Below, one piece after another: positions 1 to 12,378 of a stretch of DNA of 64,000 nucleotides. A program made the position numbers and the translations under genes. The notes below the pieces were generated by a model. It saw only the letters and a program-made list of their open reading frames with translations. It searched no databases and was not told the origin of the DNA. The stretch spans positions 185,125,634 through 185,189,633 of the forward strand of contig OY726558.1 of the NCBI GenBank assembly GCA_963383645.1. The letters are read 5' to 3'. How positions within the stretch are numbered: position 1 is the stretch's first letter; every line of letters begins with the position of its first letter. This DNA comes from Muscardinus avellanarius. Lineage: Eukaryota; Chordata; Mammalia; Rodentia; Gliridae.

Positions 1-1588
1 TTACATTTAATAAAAATTGAAAAAATGATGGAAATAATAAGAAATACTGAGGAAATATAAATGAAAAAGCAGAACAACTTGAGTGAAACACTACAGTAAA
101 GAGGTCACCTAACTTTAACTCTCCCTGGTGCCAGAAGAAATAAGCCTACGGTGTATATAAGGAGAAAAGAATCAAAGAGAAGACTCCACAAAGCGGCTGC
201 ATTGGGCCTGGCAGTGTCTCCACCTCACCTCTATCCTTCCCTTTTCTTTTCCTTGCCCTCTGCCCCACTACTGCTCTACTTTCCTGCTATTTGCCTCCTA
301 AGGTTTCAAAACACTGCTAAACGTATTTCTAAAGCCTGCCCAGCAATATGACAGTTTGTGTATAAATCATGTTATTTAGGAATCAGGGCAATCTTTTTTG
401 TTTGAAGTAGAATAAATTGTGCTCCAATTTCAGGTGCTTATGAAAAATGTATTGTACCTCAACCTGAGTCTTATGTGGTGTTCATCATTCTTCCCAATAC
501 ATTCTGGATAAATTTTCAAATTACAAATTAAATGGTTGGCTGGACAATCTATAATAATTTTAGGCAAATGCCTAGTTATATCCTTCTTAGAATGGGAATA
601 TTTTATTTGGTAGCCACAGTATCAGACCCTCCCAGTTGTGATTACTTGAAGAGAAACAAGAAATAATGTCTAAAGGGGGTAGCACTGCTCATCTGGTTGA
701 CCAGAAGGCCAGGTGAACAGGGGTTACATTCAGTCTTTCCAGAACTGAGCATGCGAAGCTTCTACTATCCTGGTCTCAATTCAGATGTAAGCACTGTCCC
801 TAGCGTGATCCAATTACTGAAAGGCTTGAAGGTAAAGGATTCTTGTCAACTCAGGTTGCTGCTGTGTCTCAGAGTTGCAATTTGTTTTTTTGACAGTAGA
901 CCTTTATCAGAGTTTATTGTAGACATCTCATTAGTAATTTTTGGCATGCTATTCTGTACTAATGTTGAACTTTGTCGATTGAAATAAAGACCATGTTAGG
1001 ACCTGAATGACAGCACCTCTAATTAACCTGAACCATACACTGGAAGGCCTCTTGAGATAATGTTGCCTGGTGAGGAAAATGCTATATGTCCTTTCTTTTT
1101 TACTAATAAACTGAGAGGCTATCATCCAATGATGGTCTTCTATCAATCCTCAGACATATCAGTTTTTTAAATTACTTAATGTCTTTGCCCTTGACCTCCC
1201 TTTTTTCTCCCCCAGTCTTTCCCAGAATAAATCTTTCTATTTCTGCTGAAGTACCACCATTCCCAGCCACTTCAGGTACAGTGGTTTCTAGATCTTCTCG
1301 ACTTCAGTCTTTTGTTTCTGCCACAGATGCAATGCAATCTAGAATTATCGTTTGAAGGCTTACTTATTTTTTCATGCCTTTCTAATATGCATGGAAGCTC
1401 TCTGTGAAAACAGACCGTCTAGCATGTGAAAAGTTATATGTCCACAACTTAATCCAATCCTGACACTAATTATCAGTCAATATTTAATGAATGAGCTTTA
1501 ATCAGCAATGAATGAATCTAGGGGTTGTTATCAACTATATTGCTTATGTTATAGAACATTTAATAAAGAAAAAGTGGTAATGTGTGCA
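1..1588. other. AT-rich unique sequence, no gene seen
   Basis: No repeat family, RNA gene or convincing exon was recognised. Open frames here are at most 96 codons, have no recognisable domain and are not flanked by persuasive splice sites. Confidence 0.5.
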
Positions 1589-1780
1589 GCCAGGGATAGT
1601 GGCACACACCTGTAATTCCAGAACTTAGGAGACTGAGACAGGAGGATTGCAGGGTCAAGGCCAGCCTCACCCCATCGTGAGACTGTTTCAAAATAAAAAT
1701 AGAAAATAGGGCTGGGGTCATAGCTCAAATGTAGAATGGCCTTGAATTCAATCCTCAGTACCAATATAAATAAATAAAAA
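1589..1780 (+). mobile_element. B1-ID chimeric SINE, older type
   Basis: The B1 half starts near AGCCAGGGATAGTGGCACAC and includes TGTAATTCC. It is followed by TTTCAAAATAAAAATAG, then an ID half (GGGCTGGGGTCATAGCTCA, ending ATCCTCAGTACC) and an A-rich tail. Divergence from other copies indicates an older insertion. Confidence 0.85.
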
Positions 1781-1879
1781 TTGAACAGCATGATTTTCTA
1801 TTAATCTGTTAGATAAGTATGATTTTGTATTCAATAGGAATTTATTTATATTAAGTACTTCACTGGCTGCCATAAGGGA

Positions 1880-2096
1880 TTTTTTTTTTTTTTTTTTTGG
1901 TGGTACTGGGGTTCCTGGAAGCCCTTCTACCTTCAGGATACACTCCCATGGGCTACACTCCCAGACCTATTTTTTTAACTTTTTTATTTGGAAACAGGGT
2001 CTCTTAAGCCAGCGAGGCTGGCTCCCAACCAGCGCGATTCTCCTGTCTCCGCCTCCCAAGTGCGGGGATTACAAGCGTGCGCCACCACACCAGGCC
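1880..2096 (-). mobile_element. B1-ID chimeric SINE, younger type with internal duplication
   Basis: On the minus strand this is a complete young-type copy; its poly-A is the T run at 1880-1898. The flanks share a target-site duplication, GCCATAAGGGAT, ending near 1880 and starting near 2095. The ID half carries an extra 'TACACTCCCATGGGC'-like repeat of about 17 bp, which most copies in the window lack but the copy at 46461-46660 shares. Confidence 0.92.
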
Positions 2097-2106
2097 ATAA
2101 GGGATA

Positions 2107-3160
2107 TTTAAAATGATAGATCCAGTAATACATTCCCAAAGAGTACATAATCCAATACAGAAATAGGCATGCAAATAAAGGGGATGAAATTATAGAAAGT
2201 ATAACATAGCCAATGGCTTATGATGGAGGGTCAAACTAATTCTTTATGCTAACAAAGTAATACTCTGAATTTAATAACAGTCATTTCACTTTCTTCAGTT
2301 ATAATTTTGAGTTCTAATTCTGTTCCATGATATCATCCTAAAAATAAATGTTTGAGAACAAACATCATCACATTTTTTTCTGACAAAATAATAGAATTTA
2401 AAGACATAAAATGATTTTTCTAACCTTATACAGGTGTCCACATGTGAAGTTAAGGTTCAGTTCCATATTTTCTGAATCTGGATCTTGAGCATTATTTCTA
2501 TATATGAGGTTCTTTTCTTCCTCTCCTCATTTACTCTCAAGCAAATTGTTAAAATGCTTTACCTTCTACATGAGAATTTAACCTTTGTTTGACTCTCTAC
2601 CTCTGGTCACCCAACCTTATGCAAGCGGTTCACCAGTTCAGTTAATAAGCAGTGTTACTTCCACGATGACCTTTGATGGGTCAATTATACAAGTTCTGAG
2701 AATTACAAAGACTTAATCTTGCTGCCCTAATGCTGGGCTTCCCTAATCCGGTAACTTACAAATTATATGTGCCAAAGAGGATATCCCAGAAATCTGTGCC
2801 TATGGGGTCGTTAAAGTAGATATGGATTTCAATGGGGCATGAGTCTTTTAACCAGGGAAATGCACACACCACTGTGTGTCTTCTCTTGCTGTATCTGAAC
2901 ACCCTGTGGATTGCTGCGGAGCATCCTGCAGAAGGATGTCTGAAGCTTTCTTGTTGAAAAGCTATGATTCTTGCCTGTAGCACTGTATGTGTCTGATGCC
3001 AGGCAAGGCTCATGGTAATCTTGTGAGTCTGAATATTTACTAACCTAAGACAACTTGAAGAAAGTGATATTAAGTAAAATTTCTGTAAATGTTTTTAAAC
3101 ACACATAAGAAAAAAATCTTTCTAAGTTAGTCCTGATCTTAGTAGGCATCAGCCTGAATT
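2107..3160. other. AT-rich unique sequence
   Basis: No repeat, RNA gene or exon was recognised. An 85-codon minus-strand open frame at 2756-3013 has no recognisable domain. Confidence 0.45.
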
Positions 3161-3167
3161 AAGTGAA

Positions 3168-3275
3168 TCTGGGATTTTTTAATTGGTGCATTATAATTAT
3201 ACATCTTAATAGGGTACAAGATGGTAAAGGCATACATGCACATATTACTCATTTAGCCCTTCCCCATTCCCTGTC
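3168..3275 (-). mobile_element. L1 3'-end fragment
   Basis: The segment TTTTTTAATTGGTGCATTATAA followed by TACATGCACATATTACTCATTTAGCCCTT is a diverged match to 19045-19140. That copy continues into recognisable L1 3' sequence. Orientation is antisense. Confidence 0.5.
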
Positions 3276-3279
3276 CCAT

Positions 3280-4195
3280 AAAGTTATTATTTGCATTAAC
3301 TCACCTCTTTTTAATCAAGCGCATGCCTCAGAATCACAAGTTTCATCTATTTATCCTTATGTTTCATATGGGACTATTAAATGTCATTTCTTTCATGAAA
3401 AATAGTGCCTAGTTCATTGTGGTTAAATATCCCCATAGAGCGTGAAGATTTAATTTGCTTGTATATCTTATTGTAATGAAGAAGCAAATTTTAATTCTGG
3501 GTTGGGGACTGGAGTTTGAAAGAAATATTTTTGAATTACTTTTTGAGTTAATTAGCTTCCCCTAGTATTGCATATTTAGAAAAAAAATAGTGTTCACATT
3601 CACAGCAGTCAGAACAACTGAAAGTACAATGAGATATTCAGCAGTGCACACAGCACTGGAGAAAACCAGGCATAGTATACAGGTCAACTGGAAGAAAATA
3701 AAAACGCGAAATTAAAGTGGCAGAAGCATTAATACCTAAGGAAAACTATTTGGGACAATTTCTAATTAATGCAATTTCACTACGCACAAATAGGGCAGTT
3801 TCATTAGATTAAATGAAAAAAGTTTGGCTTGTTGTAAATTGTCAAAGAAAACTATTGTGACATTTAACTACCTCAATATTTCATTGCTAATGACACTAAT
3901 TAGACTTTTTGTTCTTTTTAATTCTTGCTTTCTCAGGGGGTAGAGTTCTTAGGCTTAGTTCCTTTCTGCTACTAATCACGAGGGTAAATTAGATTAATCA
4001 TAAAAGTATTTTAGAAATATATAAAGATGGCTAGATGATTTTACACTGCAAAACTTTACTCCTTACCAAAAATATAACGCTATAGCTGGATGTTATATAT
4101 TTTAGTAATAAATATAATGCACATAAAAATTTTAAAGTTATTCCACTTTTTTCTCATTTTATCTTAAATTCAAAATTACTACATACTTGATTTTT
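3280..4195. other. AT-rich unique sequence
   Basis: No feature was recognised, apart from short homopolymer runs. Confidence 0.4.
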
Positions 4196-4396
4196 GTTAG
4201 GTTGGTCTATGAATTTTGATGCTGCACAGTTTTGTGTAATTACTATTCAGACAGGATATAGGATTACATAAAAAGTCCTTTGTTGGATACAAAAGTCCTT
4301 TACTGACATTTCCTCCCAGTCTTTGATTCCCTTCACAGGGTCTCACAGAACAAAAAAAAATTTTTTTTCAATTTTATGAAGGTCAGAATCTCTTTC

Positions 4397-4660
4397 TTTG
4401 GTGCTGAGAATGGAACCTGGGGCTTTCTACATCTGAGTCATCCCTTCTAGTGTGCACTCTCACGCGCTCGCTCTCTCTCTCTCTCTCTCGCTCTCTCTCG
4501 CTCTCTCTCGCTCTCTCTCGCTCTCTCTCGCTCTCTCTCGCTCTCTCTCGCTCTCTCTCGCTCTCGCTCTCGCTCTCTCTCTCGTTTTTGAATCAGGGTT
4601 TCACTAAGTTGCTGAGGCTGGCCTAGAACGAGGGACTCCTTCCAACTTAGTATTTGGAAT
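4397..4660 (-). mobile_element. B1-ID SINE remnant split by a microsatellite
   Basis: A minus-strand ID half (GGTGCTGAGAATGGAACCTGG, complement of the tail) and B1 remnant (TTTCACTAAGTTGCTGAGGCTGG) flank a CT-rich array. Either the array grew inside the SINE or the SINE decayed around it. Confidence 0.65.
4465..4584 (+). repeat. CTCTCTCTCG decamer array
   Basis: Eight perfect consecutive copies of the 10-mer CTCTCTCTCG occupy 4481-4560. They are flanked by irregular (CT)n with occasional CG. The regular G every ten bases marks a higher-order unit rather than plain (CT)n. Confidence 0.97.
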
Positions 4661-5418
4661 TGGTTTTAAGGTAACATCCAGAATATATGAAGTTTACACA
4701 AAAAGTGTTTTTGTTTTATTGTTTGTTTTAGTGTTTTGTTTTATTGTTTGCATGTGGCTGTCCTGTTATTCCAAAATGACTTATTGGAGGGGCAATCCTT
4801 TCTCCTTTGACTTGCTTTGATGTATTGTCAAAAGATCACTAGCCATATTGGGGTGGGTCTATTTCTGGGTTCACCACATTCTGTTCTGTTGGTCAGTATT
4901 AACATATCTTCACATCAGTTCCACAAAGTTCTGATTACTCTATAGTAAGCATTCAACTGTATAGTTTAATTCTTGTTTTTAGTAAGTCTAAGCCCTTTTT
5001 TATATATCTTATCATCACCTGGTCAACATCAAACAAAAGAATAAAAATTCTGCCTAATTTGTTTTTCTTTACTTACTGCACTGACTAGGACTTATTCAGG
5101 AGATTAACTAAAAAATGATGAGTGTGGCTTTTATTGTTGTTGCTATTGTTTTCTTGTAAGGATGTCATGGACTAGGTTAAAGAAGTTCTCTTTTATTTCT
5201 AGTTTGCTGAAATAATGATTTATTTTCCAGAGTTATCTTTTCCCTAATGTAAGCTACTTTAATATTTAATGTATCATGAATGTCAATTTCATTTTCATTT
5301 GTTTTTTTCAGTTTGTTAATTTTGAGGAATTGGTCCATTTCGACTGAATGGTTGGGTTTATATGCATAGTTATTCAACTTGTTTTACCTTATCACCTTTC
5401 TAATGTCTTCATTGTCTC

Positions 5419-5419
<1 letters not shown>

Positions 5420-5454
<35 letters not shown>
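5420..5454 (+). repeat. (TG)n microsatellite
   Basis: A pure TG run of about 17 units lies inside the antisense L1, just upstream of a SINE tail. Confidence 0.97.
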
Positions 5455-5456
<2 letters not shown>

Positions 5457-5490
5457 CTCTTTTATTCTGGATTTCCTGTTACTGGATCTT

Positions 5491-5678
5491 GTGTGTGTGT
5501 GTGGTACTGGGGTTCCTGGAAGCCCTTCTACCTCCAGGCTACACTTCCAGACCTATTTTGTATTTTTATTTGGAAACAGAGTCTCTTAAGCCAGCAAGGC
5601 TGGCTTTGAACCTGCGCGATCCTCCTGTCTCCACCTCCCAAGCTTGGGGATTAAGAGCGTGCGCCACCATGCCCGGCT
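5491..5678 (-). mobile_element. B1-ID chimeric SINE, younger type
   Basis: On the plus strand, GGTACTGGGGTTCCTGGAAG leads through CCAGACCTATTTTG and GGAAACAGAGTCTC to GTGCGCCACCATGCCCGGC. The tail side begins with (TG)n at 5491-5503 instead of a plain T run. It sits within the L1 relic. Confidence 0.92.
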
Positions 5679-6650
5679 CATTTGTTTGATCTTTTTAAAT
5701 AAATAAGCTTTTGGTTTTATTGTTTTCTATTGTTTTCAAATCTTTTATTTTATGCTTTTATCTTTTATTTTCTTCCTTTATTTTGCTTTGTGTTGATTTT
5801 GCTCTTTTTTTAATTAGTTCAGGGAGAAAATTTTAGAACTTCTTTTGTAATAAAATCATTTAAATGCTTTAAATTTTCTCCTATATTTAACTGCATTTTA
5901 CAGATTCTGACATGTTATTTTCTCATTTTTACTCAGTTTAAAGTATTTTATAAGTTGCATTGAGATTTTCTCTTTGATTCATAGATTACTTAGAAATGTG
6001 TCATTCACTTTCAAGTATTTGAGGGAAATTTGATGTTATTTTTCTGTTAATGAATTTTAGCTTATTTCAGTTATGGCCAGAGAACATGTTGTGTATGGTG
6101 TTAATGATTTAAAATTTGTTGATTTAAAAATTGTATGGCCTAGGATATGGTCTATCCTAAGGAATATTCCTAGTGCATGTGAGTAGAATATATATTCTGC
6201 TGTTGGTGTGAGCAACCTATAAATGTCAATTAGATTCAGTTGATTGATGGTAATTTTCAGTTCTTCTCTATCTTTGTTGACTTTCTAGCCACCTCTTCTA
6301 TTATTGATAGAGAAGTAGTGACATTTTCAACTGTGTTTGTAGATGTGCCTATTTCTCTTTTAAGTAGGGTTGGTTTGATTTTATGTACTTAGCTCCAGTC
6401 TTGGTACATACACAGGATGTTTTTTTGTGCATGCACACATTTTCCTGGTGACCTTTTACATTATGTAATGGCACCTCTTTAATGTCTATTTCTGTGCAGT
6501 TGAGATTTTTCTTGTCCTTTATATGCTAAGTGATTTTCTATTTCACCCTGTACACAAGTCTCTGTGTCTTGTTTATCCTTTTTCATGGATCTTAATGTCT
6601 TGCTTAAATTTTATGACCACTGCTGATATTTCTGTCTTAGTACTCAGTTA

Positions 6651-8667
6651 AGGTGGGTAGATTCAGGCCACGAATTGCAACCCACTTTCTGTGGGTTCTA
6701 GTCTCAATGTCTATTCAAGTTTAGAGTATTTACAACATTGTTTGGATCTGTCCTGTGTGGGCACAATCCAGAGTCCAGTTTGGGTCTTGTGTAATGAATG
6801 GCCCTTCTGTCACTTCACTTGTCAAAATGTTGGGTGTATTGTGCAGCTACTGGTGAGCCCAGTTATTCATAAAAATGTTTGAGGTCAATGTCTCAATATC
6901 CTTTTTCTTCATTATTTCTCCCAGAAGTTTCCAGTTGGCTAAGCCTTCTTTTTCCTCTAACCAAAGTACTGACGCTTTAGCCACCTCTTTCTCCTATGCA
7001 ATTCTGCAACCATGCCAGCTCCCAGGGTTGAGCTGTAGAGGGCAGAGAGGAACCAAACAAGCAAACTTGATCCCACCTTCTTGGGTGGCCAGTGCGTTGA
7101 GTTCTGTCCGTGCTATGCTAAAGAGTAAAAGGTACTAAGCTTGACACTGTATTAGTGGCATTTGAGTCCTCGTCTCCTTCTCTACTATTTATTTCTCAGA
7201 ATCTTTACAGAGCTACCCTATCCTGCCTGTCCAGGTTTTATAGCTACATTCAGTGACACTCATGATGGAAGATGTTTATTCCCACCTTACCAGGGACTGG
7301 AACTTCTTACTCCACATTTTAAACACTGTTCATCATGATGATATTGTTCAGTCAATGATTTAAATTAACACCTAGCCAGTGCTATGATGATTAAATCCTG
7401 TCAGAACATGGGATCATGAACATCTCTTATTTCATAACTAAAGTAACCAGAGAACTGATGAGAGACAATTAGTTGAGTTTCTTACAGACTACTCCAAATT
7501 ATTTGTATTACTTTAAATACTTTTAATTATAAATTTTAGAGGAAAAAATTATCTCTGTGGAATGAAACTGTATAGACAGTACCTCAGTTATGTTTCACTT
7601 GCATTTCAGGATTCTTTGCTGGAGTCACTAAGACTCAGGGGCACATAAGAAAGCTTTGTATCTGTGAAACCCTACAGATGTGATGAGCTTTGAGTTGGAT
7701 GCCAGCTCAACTAGATGTTTTGCTTTTAAACCAAATATACAATGAATGGCAATGATCCGTATGGCTTTTGCAAGGGAAAGTAACCTGTTGAACTATTACT
7801 TTCACCATGTTCAACAGAGTACTTAGGAAGAAAGAGATTAATTCATTTTTAATGCTAGGAAAATACAGTCATTAAAAAGCAGATAATATAAAATGCCAGA
7901 AATGCTTTTAACATCACAAGAAGTGTACTTCTTTCTTAAATAGCTTGCTACTTTTGGAGCTCTAGATATGCTGAGATATTAAATATTAAAATAGAGGTTG
8001 CTTTTTAAAATGCAGTGTTTCTTATCAGAAAAAAAAACAGTTTGAACAAGCATTTCTGTTGTATAATTTATGATACTGCTAATAAGGTAGTCTAGGAGAA
8101 TTATTTGTTATGCTTTTGAGAATGATTAGGGTTTTTTTTAAGGGTGAGTATTTCCATACTCATATCGTCTTAAATATATCGAGTACAGTTGGATCATATA
8201 GGATAGTAACCTGACATTTTATTATGTTACTATGGTTTCTTTATATTATGCAGGAAAATCCAACTGGAATTATTGATATGAATTTTGTTCCTTCGAACAC
8301 TCTGATACACAATATATTTTAAATCATAGATATAATTTTAAAAAGTAAATGTTAGAAGGCTGCTCTCTGAGCACTTATACTTTATAATCGTATGTAATAG
8401 AAATAAATATTCCTTAATTTATTTGTAAGTAACCCCACAATATAGACCTAGCTGTTGATGGTGAAGATCTCGCTCCTCGCTTGACCCCTCTCCATGTTCA
8501 CTCATCTGCAGGCTTATTAGTATTCGTAGCTCTTTATGGCAGGAACAAGCAATAGACAGTTGACCCATTCTTTCAAATAACAACCCCACTGTCAAGATTC
8601 ATGTGCTATATGAGTTTAGAAAGAAACAGAATTCACATAAAACTCATTCATAACTTTTTGTTGCATT

Positions 8668-8669
<2 letters not shown>
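6651..8669. other. AT-rich unique sequence
   Basis: No repeat or exon was recognised. The stretch 6660-7140 is less AT-rich and carries two plus-strand open frames (63 and 87 codons). No domain or splice framework supports them, and the first part may be more decayed L1. Confidence 0.4.
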
Positions 8670-8670
<1 letters not shown>

Positions 8671-8703
<33 letters not shown>

Positions 8704-8857
8704 AGTACTGCAGATTAAACCCAGGGGCATTCTACTCAGGGTCTCATTAAGTTGCGGAGGACTTCACTAAGTAGCTGAGGTTGGCTGCAAACCTGTGATC
8801 CTCCTTTCTCAACCTCCCAAGTACTGGGATTACAAATGTGCGCCACCATGCCTGGCT
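8671..8857 (-). mobile_element. B1-ID chimeric SINE, older type
   Basis: A T run of about 30 (8672-8701) is the reverse-complemented tail. It is followed by GCAGTACTGCAGATTAAACC and ends at GTGCGCCACCATGCCTGGC. The flanking TTGCATTA repeat (8661 and about 8858) is the target-site duplication. Confidence 0.9.
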
Positions 8858-8865
8858 TGCATTAT

Positions 8866-10884
8866 ACTTGAGTTATCATGATGGATAAAGTGACTGATTA
8901 CAACAGCTGAATTCTGGGAGTGTTGTCCCATATTCTACACCTTGAACATTATATAGAATGTGAACAATGGAAAGGATTTTTCAAGGCAAATTGGTTGGTT
9001 CCTTTACTTTATCATCTTGTGCCTTTAAAACTGGTGGCCCAATATGAAATGATGAATATTTTTCAAAGATAATAAAACTTTTATTGTGATCTCTTATGTA
9101 AATAGAGTACTAGTATATATAAAGAGAAAACAAAATGTAGTATATCCAAATGTAAATAACTATGACACATGATTATTTCCCAAAAGCCTACTGCATTACT
9201 GTAAGAAAAATTTTAGCATTTAAAGGTTTTTCATTAATATGCTGTAATAAAGAGCTTGAGTTACTAAATGACCTTGAATCAATGTTTACCCTTATAGAGC
9301 CACAAGAACCATGACGAGATATTCTGAGTTAAATTTTGATGAGCAACACCTCACTTTTTTCTCTAACTAGCTAAAAATATTGTCCAGGAATGTGTGACTC
9401 ATTTCCAGTGATTTCATATTTAACATGACTTATAATAAAATATTACTTATTTGTGAAAATTATAAATATTATTTTGGAGTATCCTAGATTTAAAAATGTG
9501 ACTTGTCTTGGAGAAATAAGTTTTTACAAACTAACACTGAAATACTAAATTAGTTAATTGAAAATATTTAGTTCCGATGATTCATAAAGCATCATGACAA
9601 TTATTCCTATGAAGGGTAGAATGAAGATTCCCCTTGACTTTATGGGTATTAAAGCTATGGTTAAATGTTGATGTATTAATCTTTAATTTATATTTTATAA
9701 CTGTCCTCTGGTTTTGGCTGATAGTGACATATTTTATGGTGTTTAAATGAGTTTCCATGCTTCCCAGGAAAACTAAAGAGCATGACAAGGTGTTACTAAG
9801 TCCTAAAGCATATTTATTAGAGAATCGTCAAAATCCAGTTAACTATCATAAGCAAATAATGCACAAGGAAATTATTTTTTTGCTTTAAAAAGATGTAAAC
9901 ACAGGAGTGTTTGAAAATGTGCATACAATTTATACGGCTGAGAACTGGTATGCTTTTAAGGACAATTCTCATGTATTAGGCTAGGAGTATAAGTAAAATC
10001 TGACTTATTTTCTGTATAAAGATATTTTCTCCAAGGATAGCTGCTGTCTGAGAGTTCCTTTAATTACCTTTTCCTTAACTGTTTGTTTCTTAGATACAGA
10101 GTAAGTACAGCCTTAACAGCAGGTGTCCTTTTTAATATAAGAAGAAATATATGAAGCTTTTTCATCTTAATGTACTGCTATATATGAGCTGCTTGTTTGA
10201 AATTATTAATATATATTTAGTGGTACTTGGATTTCTTTTTCTAAGTGTGTGTTGTCTTATTACATCTTTTAAAATGGAGGCTTTTAAAGTAGCTGGAACT
10301 TAGTTATTTAAAATTTCAGGGACATTTATTTGGAAGTGGCCCTTAGGAAGGATGAAGCCTGGACAAAAAAAATTTTTGCTCATTAGAAAAGGCAGCCTAG
10401 AAATCATAGAGCCAAAAATATTTAATGCCTGGATTTTATGTTTTAATCTCTGACCTCTGGTGCAGTTCTTCAGTAATGAGTCAGTGCCCCCAACTCAGGT
10501 CTTACATGCGTCAGTTCTTAAGTTTGTCCTTTGAGGCCTGACTTGCAAAAATACCAGAGAAGAACATGTTGAATAAAGGACTCTCTGGAACTCCTATTTA
10601 CAAATTAACCCAAGAAAAAGCAGAACATTCTGTGAGAGTTGTGATGGCACAGATGTGGTTTGTCCCCAAATCTCCAGATGTTCCTGATTGCATAAGTAAA
10701 TGCCTGTGGGGAGGCAGTTATTCAAAATAACCCGCCCTCTTCAGAGTATTGATATGGGTCTTCTGGATCCACTGGATCCAAAGAAGAATTTTACAGTAAG
10801 ATCACCTGCTACTGACACTGAGACATGGTAATGGTGATGGTGATAACAGGCAGATGTTTCTAGGAAAGAAAAAGCATGAGAATC
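8866..10884. other. AT-rich unique sequence
   Basis: No feature was recognised. The few open frames are short and have no recognisable domain. Confidence 0.4.
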
Positions 10885-11121
10885 AGCTGGGCGTGGTTTA
10901 ATCCCAGCATTTGAGAGGCTGAGGCAAGAGGATCATGGTTCACAGATAAAAATCCTCCTGCCTCAGCTACTTAGTGAGGCCCATTGCAACTCAGTGAGAC
11001 CTTGTTTCAAAATAAATAATAAAAAAAATAGGGCTGGGAGTATAGCTCAGAGTTAGAATTCACCTGGGTTCCATCCCCAGTACAGCAAACATAATAAATA
11101 AATAAATAAATAAATAAATAA
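10885..11121 (+). mobile_element. B1-ID chimeric SINE, older type
   Basis: It runs from AGCTGGGCGTGGTTTAATCCC through TTTCAAAATAAATAAT and the ID half (TATAGCTCAGAGTTAGAATTC, TTCCATCCCCAGTAC). The tail is (AAAT)n at 11089-11121. Confidence 0.9.
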
Positions 11122-11561
11122 AATAGGAAAAATCATGTTTTACTTCTATGAAGTTGCCAGTTAGAGCATAATGGGTCTCCATAAAATGTACCCTAAATAG
11201 CTGGGAGAATTGTCCCATACTTACCAAAACAATATACTCCAACCTACTCCACTGATCCATTAAAGGACAAAAAACACTATCAGAAATAATCTCGGGCATG
11301 TATCTAAAGACTTCCAAATCCCAGGTATGTAGGATGTTAGGACCTTTTCAGAGAGAGGGAAATACAAGCAAGTTGTTTTAGTCACTATATAGATGGAATC
11401 AGAATGGAAGGATTTTCCTTAAAGGACTGTAGCTTAAGTCATTGGAGTGGGCAAGCCATAAAGAGTTGATTGCCTGGAGGCTAGCTGAACCAAATGACAT
11501 CTAGACTTTGAAGGACAGCACTTGCAACAATAAAACTACATCAGGTTTAAAAAGAGCAGTA
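11122..11561. other. Unique sequence
   Basis: No feature was recognised. The minus-strand open frame reaching 11317 is partly read from the SINE tail. Confidence 0.4.
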
Positions 11562-11712
11562 CAGCTTCAGCAACTTAGTGATGCCCTTTGCAATTCAGTA
11601 AGACCCTGTTTCAAAAAGTAAAGAATAAAAAATAGGGCTGGGGATGTAGCTCAAAGGTAGAATGCCCCTGGGTTCCATCCCCAGTATGGTAAAAAAAATA
11701 AATAAATAAAGA
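11562..11712 (+). mobile_element. B1-ID SINE, 5'-truncated
   Basis: Only the second part of B1 (CAGCAACTTAGTGATGCCC) and the ID half (GGGGATGTAGCTCAAAGGTA, GGTTCCATCCCCAGTA) remain, followed by (AAAT)n. Confidence 0.85.
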
Positions 11713-11780
11713 GAGCATATCTACTTAGAAGAGGAGTGGAATAAAATTATATACCAGAAATCTACTACAAATTCAAAAAA

Positions 11781-11795
11781 GTGTGTGTGTGTGAC

Positions 11796-11885
<90 letters not shown>
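11781..11885 (+). repeat. Compound microsatellite (GT)n-(GA)n-(GACA)n
   Basis: A short GT run is followed by about 25 GA units, then about 10 GACA units ending near 11885. The minus-strand open frame across it is a repeat artefact (Ser/Leu, Val/Cys/Leu periods). Confidence 0.97.
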
Positions 11886-11887
<2 letters not shown>

Positions 11888-11922
11888 TGAGACTAATACC
11901 CCATGAATGTTAAAAAAAAATA

Positions 11923-12110
11923 CCCGGGCGTGGTGGTGCACGCTTGTAATCCCCACGCTTGGGAGGCAGAGACAGGAGGATTGTGCAGGTTCGAAGCCAG
12001 CTTCACTGGCTTAAGAGACCCTTTTTCCAAATAAAAAAATATAAAATAGGTCTGGGAGTGTAGCCCGGAGGTAGAAGGCCTTCCAGGAACCCCGGTACCA
12101 CCCCCAAAAA

Positions 12111-12148
<38 letters not shown>
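11923..12148 (+). mobile_element. B1-ID chimeric SINE, younger type
   Basis: The B1 half is complete (CCCGGGCGTGGTGGTGCACG, TTCGAAGCCAGCTTCACTGG). The ID-derived tail TAGGTCTGGGAGTGTAGCCC follows, then (AAAT)n at 12115-12147. Confidence 0.93.
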
Positions 12149-12363
12149 AGGTTGTAACTTGAATGATGAGCTAAATTTGACAATTATACAAGTGTAAAGT
12201 TTGGATGTTATAAACAAACATACAAGGAAACATTGGGCATGGACAATAAATCAAAATATTTAAAGAGAAAGCATAAAATCAGGACTGTATATAGGTATAA
12301 AAAACACAGTTGCATCTGGGAAGCTAAAGGTTAAAGAGGAGTTTCTAACATCTAGAACTATTC

Positions 12364-12373
12364 AAAATGAGGG
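12364..12373 (+). repeat. Target-site duplication, left copy (7SK pseudogene)
   Basis: AAAATGAGGG is repeated exactly at 12718-12727, bracketing the 7SK pseudogene and its A-rich tail. Confidence 0.88.
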
Positions 12374-12378
12374 AAAGA

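Larger units (their letters stand above)
4200..6650 (-). pseudogene. LINE-1 ORF2 relic, antisense
   Basis: The plus strand carries landmarks of reverse-complemented mammalian L1 ORF2. Examples are TTATTTCTGGGTTC and TTCTGTTCTGTTGGTC near 4860-4890, and CAGAGAACATGTTGTGTATGG, ATGGTCTATCCTAAGGAATATTCC, TATTCTGCTGTTGGTG and CTATAAATGTCAATTAGATTCAG around 6075-6240. ORF2 normally encodes the endonuclease/reverse transcriptase that copies L1 RNA into new sites. This copy is full of stops and indels, lacks its 5' part, and is split by two SINEs and microsatellites, so it is dead. The outer limits are approximate. Confidence 0.82.

Noticed and set aside
11781..11885. Periodic repeat that might be mistaken for a CRISPR-like or satellite array
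   Set aside because: Units are 2-4 bp without spacers. It is an ordinary compound microsatellite.
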